From Sipunculus nudus (lineage: Eukaryota; Annelida; Sipuncula; Golfingiida; Sipunculidae): DNA of 64,000 nt. The notes beneath the pieces are model-generated. The model searched no databases, was not told the DNA's origin, and was given only the letters and a program-made list of their open reading frames with translations. The position numbers were made by a program, and so were the translations under genes. Of the stretch, positions 60,001 through 64,000 are shown one piece after another (within the stretch, counting starts at the first letter, position 1; the number at the start of each line of letters is the position of its first letter). The stretch spans positions 29,940,901 to 30,004,900 of the forward strand of contig CM049317.1 in assembly GCA_026874595.1 (NCBI GenBank), in the 5' to 3' direction.

Positions 60001-60522
60001 TATGTAACAGAGATTTATTCGTTTCCTCCGGGTCATAGTCCAAGTCCGTCTCCAGGACCCACGAGTCCAAGTTCCAGTCCAGGACCGAAGAGTTCAAGTC
60101 CGAGTCCAGGACCCAAGAGTCCAAGTCCGAGTCCAGGACCAACGAGTCCAAGTCCCAGTCCAGGACCCAAGAGTCCAAGTCCCACTCCAGGACCAACGAG
60201 ACCAAGTCCCAGTCCAGGACCAATGAGTCCAAGTCCCAGTCCAGGACCCACGAGTCCAAGTCCAAGTCCAGGACCAAGGAGTCCAAGTCCGAGTCCCAGA
60301 AAAATGGACTCGAGTCCAAGTCCGGACTCGAGTCCTACATCACTGAACCCAGATTATTTGTCAGAAGGAAGAAAGTATCACTCAAATGATACAAACCATG
60401 TTCTGTAGTTCATTACAAAATGGATAATTACCTCCAATGATTCTGTTTTTGGGCTGATCTTCACAAAGGACCATTACGACGAAGCTGATCAACACCATAG
60501 CTAATGAAATGGCCGTATGCAT
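56778..60522 (-). CDS. Secreted chymotrypsin-family (S1) serine protease, complete
   Basis: Four minus-strand exons: 60522-60432, 58891-58735, 58062-57706, 57051-56778. Phases agree and give 292 residues. The signal peptide is residues 1-20 (MHTAISLAMVLISFVVMVLC), then a very short propeptide (EDQPKNR) and the new N-terminus IIGGTPVRKG formed across the first splice. Triad: His in LTAAHC, Asp in DAMLLQLD, Ser in GDSGGPL. Disulfide Cys pairs 42/58 and 168/182 (chymotrypsin numbering) are visible. Odd points: the Cys usually four residues before the catalytic Ser (191) is Tyr (NVYSGDSGG), and the position-189 residue reads Asn, neither trypsin Asp nor chymotrypsin Ser; GWG is preceded by TSL. 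A basic C-terminal extension of about 30 residues follows the final YSWI helix. Activation at an Arg-Ile bond suggests a trypsin-like activator. Substrate unknown; probably extracellular or granule. Confidence 0.92.
57706..58062 (-). CDS. Serine protease exon 3 (catalytic Asp)
   Basis: Acceptor ctccgtgaag/A, completing Leu, then VFLGKYNMDEYDDTQQLREV. The catalytic Asp lies in DAMLLQLDSP; GWG in TSLGWGRRVG; Cys 168/182 in VCSRELRRW and YEICAG. Donor AAGG/GTGAGA, phase 2. Confidence 0.9.
58735..58891 (-). CDS. Serine protease exon 2 (catalytic His)
   Basis: Acceptor catcttag, completing Gly. It encodes TPVRKGTFPFMALVLTLVEG, then RLCGGSLLSEDVVLTAAHC; donor GCATT/GTAAAT, phase 2. The donor was chosen because it is the last GT before an in-frame stop and restores frame with exon 3. 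Confidence 0.88.
59046..59321. mobile_element. PIF/Harbinger-like MITE, 276 bp, TAA target duplication
   Basis: The left end ggccaaaaaaaaaataaggt (then atggttctcaggca) and the right end tgcctgagaaccgtacc...ttggcc form inverted repeats of about 34 bases. TAA lies directly outside both ends (59043-59045, 59322-59324), the 3-bp TWA target typical of PIF/Harbinger. It sits in intron 1 of the protease gene and has no coding capacity. Confidence 0.75.
60045..60330. repeat. AGTCC-rich minisatellite in protease intron 1
   Basis: Repeats of a 27-base unit, paired into 54 bases, reading gagtccaagtcc(c/g)agtccag plus gaccca. The unit length is a multiple of three, so frames on both strands stay open and read Ser-Pro-Gly or Leu-Asp repeats. 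Looser copies of agtcc reach back to 59665. It lies in an intron, so it is treated as non-coding. Confidence 0.85.
60432..60522 (-). CDS. Serine protease exon 1 (signal and activation peptide)
   Basis: ATG at 60522. It encodes a hydrophobic signal peptide, then CEDQPKNRIIG; donor GGAG/GTAATT, phase 1. Splitting just at the IIGG activation site is a common S1 intron position. Confidence 0.88.
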
Positions 60523-62410
60523 TATTCACAGATAAAATGGACTCACTGCAAATATATGCAAATTTATAGATTGATGCAGCTCAGTATGTTATTAATTATC
60601 AGACACGCAATGTTAAATGAGGGAAATTGATAAAATAATTTTACCAACAGTTTTGTTTTCTATTTGAGTTAACTTAAAATATTTAAGATAGAAATTATGA
60701 ATAACTAGAACAGCACTCAGCGATTGCAGACCTCCGCCAAGTCAGCTTATTAGCCTCATATGGAACTGTCAGAAAAGCAGTATTTTTCCCCTAAAATATT
60801 CCTGGATCAAGAATGTTTCCGTTTCAAAATTTGTTCAATTTTCCTTCGAGTATTGCCGAGCTATCCTGAAGATTTCATCAAAATCCTTCAAAAAAGTTTT
60901 GACTTATGTTGCTTACAGACAAACAAACAAACCCACACCCGCAAAAAAAACATAATCCCTGCCGCTTAGTGGAGGTAATAAACAGGTAAAGGCGAACATA
61001 TTTGGAGACTAAAGCTAAGATTTCTTATATATACAGAATGCAGGATGCGGAAAGCGTTTAAAATCGGTTGTTGAAAATGTGTTGAGAAATAAAGAATAGT
61101 GAGATTCAACGAAATTTTAAGTTTCCGGCTATTATCAAGGAGCACAAAAATAGAAAAAAATGCATGCCGCCGTGCAGGTTCATATGGAATCTCTCAACAC
61201 ACATTCCATATTCCGTAGATAAGGAATCTTAAACGCCATTATTTAAGAAACTAGCCCTCAAAACTTGCAAAAGTCGGGTTTTTGGCCCCATCTCCCGTGG
61301 GGCTGGGGGATTGGGGGAGCTTAAGTCATTTACTTTCTTATTAAATATTAAAACAGGGCCATGGACTATAAAAACAACGACAAGCAACCGCCCCGCTCCC
61401 CCACCCCCACCCACCCCGCTTTACGTTGATTTACTGACACCTTTCAGGGAAACGGCACGTACACGTGCAATGACGTCATTGTGCAAATATGTAAAAGACC
61501 CCCCCCCCCTCCCCCCCTAAAAAAACCAGAGCTCATTCCGGGCTTTTTTATGGATCGGCCCAAAATTTTATCAAATGTTCCTTGTATCATTGCTGAGCTA
61601 TCCTGAAAATTTCATCAAACTCCGTTAACAACGAACAATTAACAACTGTGCCCTCCCCTCCCAAGACCGCTAGGCTTGGCGGAGGTAAAAATTGCAATAT
61701 TATTACCATAATAGAAGTAACCATCATATTATCATGTAAAATAAAGTAGTACATAAGCGTGGTTAGCAAATATATAGGCCTAACTAAGAGGCCTCCATTA
61801 ATGAAAACATGTTATGAAAGTTTTAAACATTGACCGTTACCACATTATGTTCATGTGATATATTATATTTTAAGGTATAACTAATCGAACATTTTTCTAA
61901 GTTAGAATAAATGGAACTTGCGTTTGTTAATCTTACAGTAAATGATGATCTTTGTTACGATATGATTATTATACACATTATAAAATGGCAAGTGCAAGGT
62001 TGTATTTTCATAAGCATTTATATTTCGCATTTTTATTTATCACTCTGCATCATGTTTGTGACAACGTAAAACCATTTTCTCAATTTAAACTAATAAAATA
62101 TCTGCATAAATGTGCATGTATAGAGAAGTTTGGACTTGTCATTCTGTATTGTTGCAAGCATGGGATCGGCAGAAGATGTCTTCCCGTTTTATGTTTACTT
62201 CCTTTCAAGGATAGAAATCTATGAGCTGACTTCACACACACGCGGGCAAGCATTTTTCAAAAGAGTACGATAGCGATAAAATTTTTGCGAGTGGGTTTCT
62301 CATCTTGTAATATGTTGATGATTCTGTATGGAGACAAAGTAAAATCAAACACACACGTCACTATATATATAAAACAACTCACCCAACAGTAGATGCTGCA
62401 TGAAAATACA
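60523..62410. other. Intergenic DNA upstream of the protease gene
   Basis: No convincing gene. Contents: dispersed repeat relatives at 60705-60985 and 61580-61690 (gcggaggtaa, cctccgccaag, runs of caaacaaac), and C-rich simple sequence at 61390-61520. The short ORFs look random. The protease promoter should lie just above 60522 but no clear motif was found. Confidence 0.45.
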
Positions 62411-62632
62411 TCAGTGATGGCAATTCATGTCATGCTGGAAGATAGTGACCTCATCGTACTCATGCATAGTAAAGAAAGGTACATGTATATAGTTAAATTC
62501 CCAAATCTGTTGGATGTCTATATGTTGATCACAGAGGTAGCTGTCGGCAGGGTCACGCACACAGCAGTTTCCTATGCTCCACTTGGTGACCAGCGTACCA
62601 TTAAATGTTTTGAACAGGGGACACCCATGTCC
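62411..62632 (-). pseudogene. Possible exon or relic of an S1-protease homologue lacking the catalytic His
   Basis: Open for 73 codons on the minus strand, from a plausible acceptor (ttcttaaaag/GGA, with an in-frame TAA just upstream) to TGA. The translation starts GHGCPLFKTFNGTLVTKWSI, then GNCCVRD, and later IDIQQIWEFNYIHVP and EVTIFQHDM. NGTLVTKW-x-I-x-x-C resembles the S1 GGTLVxxxWVLTAAHC segment with Asn-Cys in place of Ala-His, and the second block resembles the region around the catalytic Asp, where Glu would sit. No GDSGG exon was found nearby. It could be a relic, an inactive homologue's exon, or chance. It lies upstream of the intact protease gene on the same strand. Confidence 0.3.
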
Positions 62633-63709
62633 CTTTTAAGAACGCAAGTAATATCGTGTTTCTTGCTATCCGACTACACAACAATTTTCAGAGAGAACAT
62701 TGTAGATTGTACATAGAACTACGTCTACAAAAGTAAAATAAAATTAATCCTAACTTTTAAAAATCATCTATAATGTAAATAACAATTATATGTTATTGTA
62801 TATTGTATGAAAAAATAATGAGACCAAATGGAAAGAGCAGAAGCATATCCTCCCAGTTCTTGAAGAAGTAGAGGAACACCAGTTATCAACGGTTACAATG
62901 TGTAGTCGTCTACAAACCCCTGTTGGAATCAGACTTTCCCGTGTGCACACTTGCAGTGCAACGCTTCAGTAACACGGCCCTTATACCTATCAATGGCTTG
63001 AACTTTGGGACAAGGAATCACTCATGCAGTCTCACAACAGGCAAGAATCCTTTGAATAATAAAATACCTGCAAACTTCCATGGATTGTCCCAACATAGGT
63101 GTAATCAAATTGGTAAGGTAATCAAAAATCGGTATTTATGTTTTTGCGTAAATATGTTCAATGGAAACGGACCAAGGGGAAAACATAATACCTTTGCCGG
63201 GGGGGGGGGGGGGGGGGGCGTCCTTCAGATATTATGCATCTCATATAAATATATATAATGATATATATGGCTTGCGTGGCTATAAGCCATGGTTGCTGGA
63301 TAAAATATGGACTCCCCTTACTTAACTTCATGTATTTAGGCAGATGCAGCTGGATTCAGGCCGTCAGCCACTGTTACGTGACCTGTCATACGCCACTAGA
63401 AACTATCCAGTCTTAACCAGCCAGCTCATGATATCGGATATTAAATCAAGTAACGGAAAGATTTTACCTAGATGATGTTGTCTAAATCAAACAAACCGTA
63501 TTTTTCTACAGACGACAATCAGGATATATATCGGAGCATATGGTTTTAATGATGGTTTTACAATGCATTATGGGAAAATCGTTGATGACAAACAAATCAT
63601 ATATTCTGTTTTTACAAGTGGTTTACAATGCATTCTGGGAGAACTGCACCAGAAAGCTAACAGGTTAAAAGTATCTGTCTCCCATCGTATCTAACAGTTC
63701 TGAGTCAAA
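62633..63709. other. Intergenic DNA before the DNase gene
   Basis: It contains a run of about 18 G at 63200-63218 and a repeated phrase (ggttttacaatgcattatggg at 63552, tttacaatgcattctgggag at 63622). A frame of 111 codons at 62923-63258 ends beyond the G run and has no recognisable family. No promoter motif defined. Confidence 0.4.
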
Positions 63710-63859
63710 ATGGATCTTCGCTTGCTTACAATTTTAGCTGGTCTGTGTCTGTATCTGGGGTATTGTGAGGGACACTTTCTGAAAGTATCAGCTTTCAACA
63801 TCCAGATATTCGGGGAGAAGAAAATGAAGGATCCCAGCGTTGTGGAGATACTTGTCAAG
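63710..63859 (+). CDS. DNase I-like secreted nuclease, exon 1 (partial gene)
   Basis: ATG at 63710, phase-0 donor AAG/GTAAGA after 50 codons; the gene continues beyond the window. A hydrophobic signal peptide (MDLRLLTILAGLCLYLGYCE) is followed by LKVSAFNIQIFGEKKM and then DPSVVEILVK. This matches the first strand of mature DNase I (LKIAAFNIQTFGETKM), whose Asn in FNIQ contributes to the metal-binding active site of the endonuclease/exonuclease/phosphatase fold. The family cuts double-stranded DNA outside the cell or in digestive and lysosomal compartments. The other catalytic residues would be in later exons, so activity cannot be judged. It could equally be a DNase1-like paralogue. Confidence 0.88.
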
Positions 63860-64000
63860 GTAAGATTATTGTTGCGGAATCCAAAAATCTGATACCTTTG
63901 TCCTGTACCATGACTAAGACGGACTCTGACTCAGTTGTGCACGATACATAAGGAAAATCATCTGCAGCGCCACCCTCAACCAGGGTCGCGCATAATGAAA
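63860..64000 (+). other. Start of DNase gene intron 1
   Basis: Begins GTAAGA. No second exon is seen before the window ends. Confidence 0.7.

Noticed and set aside
60033-60319. Repeat proteins rich in Leu-Asp or Gly-Leu, and Ser-Pro on the other strand.
   Set aside because: Produced by the 27-base minisatellite in protease intron 1; no start context, signal or splice sites.
62393-62716. Plus-strand ORF of 107 codons.
   Set aside because: No family resemblance; the minus-strand frame of the same segment fits S1 protease blocks better.
62923-63258. Plus-strand ORF of 111 codons with a possible donor after ATTG.
   Set aside because: It starts at a non-ATG codon, runs through a poly-G tract and matches nothing recognised. 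Kept only as intergenic DNA.

Overview
The window is AT-rich animal nuclear DNA. Its genes are split into short exons with GT/AG introns of 0.3-7 kb, and the non-coding DNA is crowded with small transposons, SINE-like elements and tandem repeats. The gene content (ANKMY2, secreted chymotrypsin-fold proteases, a DNase I-like nuclease) and the repeat types suggest a marine invertebrate, either lophotrochozoan or invertebrate deuterostome. I cannot fix the phylum from sequence alone. There are no bacterial operons, CRISPR arrays or rRNA genes.

Layout. (1) 695-17770, plus strand: the last ten exons of a gene whose 5' end lies left of the window. The 335-residue C-terminal part carries three glycine-rich GAPL-type motifs, like one found in the centrosomal/ciliary protein CSPP1; the protein is otherwise unrecognised. 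(2) 17771-22744: convergent intergenic DNA holding a TA-flanked, 1.55-kb non-autonomous DNA transposon (19748-21298). (3) 22745-44413, minus strand: a complete 12-exon ANKMY2 orthologue (436 residues; ankyrin repeats, MYND zinc finger, acidic/lysine-rich tail) with its poly(A) signal and a promoter carrying a CRE palindrome. Its 7-kb first intron contains a palindrome-bearing tandem array (38.3-40.5 kb). (4) 45051-56314: a directly repeated unit of about 4.2-4.6 kb in two copies. The left copy was later interrupted by a 5'-truncated non-LTR retrotransposon with an open 637-codon reverse transcriptase frame and a clean 13-bp target duplication; the right copy keeps the empty site. (5) 56688-60522, minus strand: a complete four-exon secreted S1 serine protease (292 residues) with an intact His-Asp-Ser triad but an odd substrate pocket. 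(6) 62411-62632, minus strand: a possible fragment of a second S1-like protein lacking the catalytic His. (7) 63710 to the end, plus strand: first exon of a secreted DNase I-like nuclease that runs out of the window.

Exon boundaries were worked out by hand from splice consensus, and reading phase is continuous across every junction of the three multi-exon genes. ANKMY2 acts in ciliary trafficking in vertebrates, and the left-hand gene has a ciliary-type motif; the protease and DNase are both secreted hydrolases. Nothing in the sequence shows that these genes form one pathway. The most unusual material is in the repeats: the palindrome array, a tRNA-like element nested precisely in a SINE, the dated duplication/retrotransposon pair, and direct repeats flanking an ANKMY2 exon.
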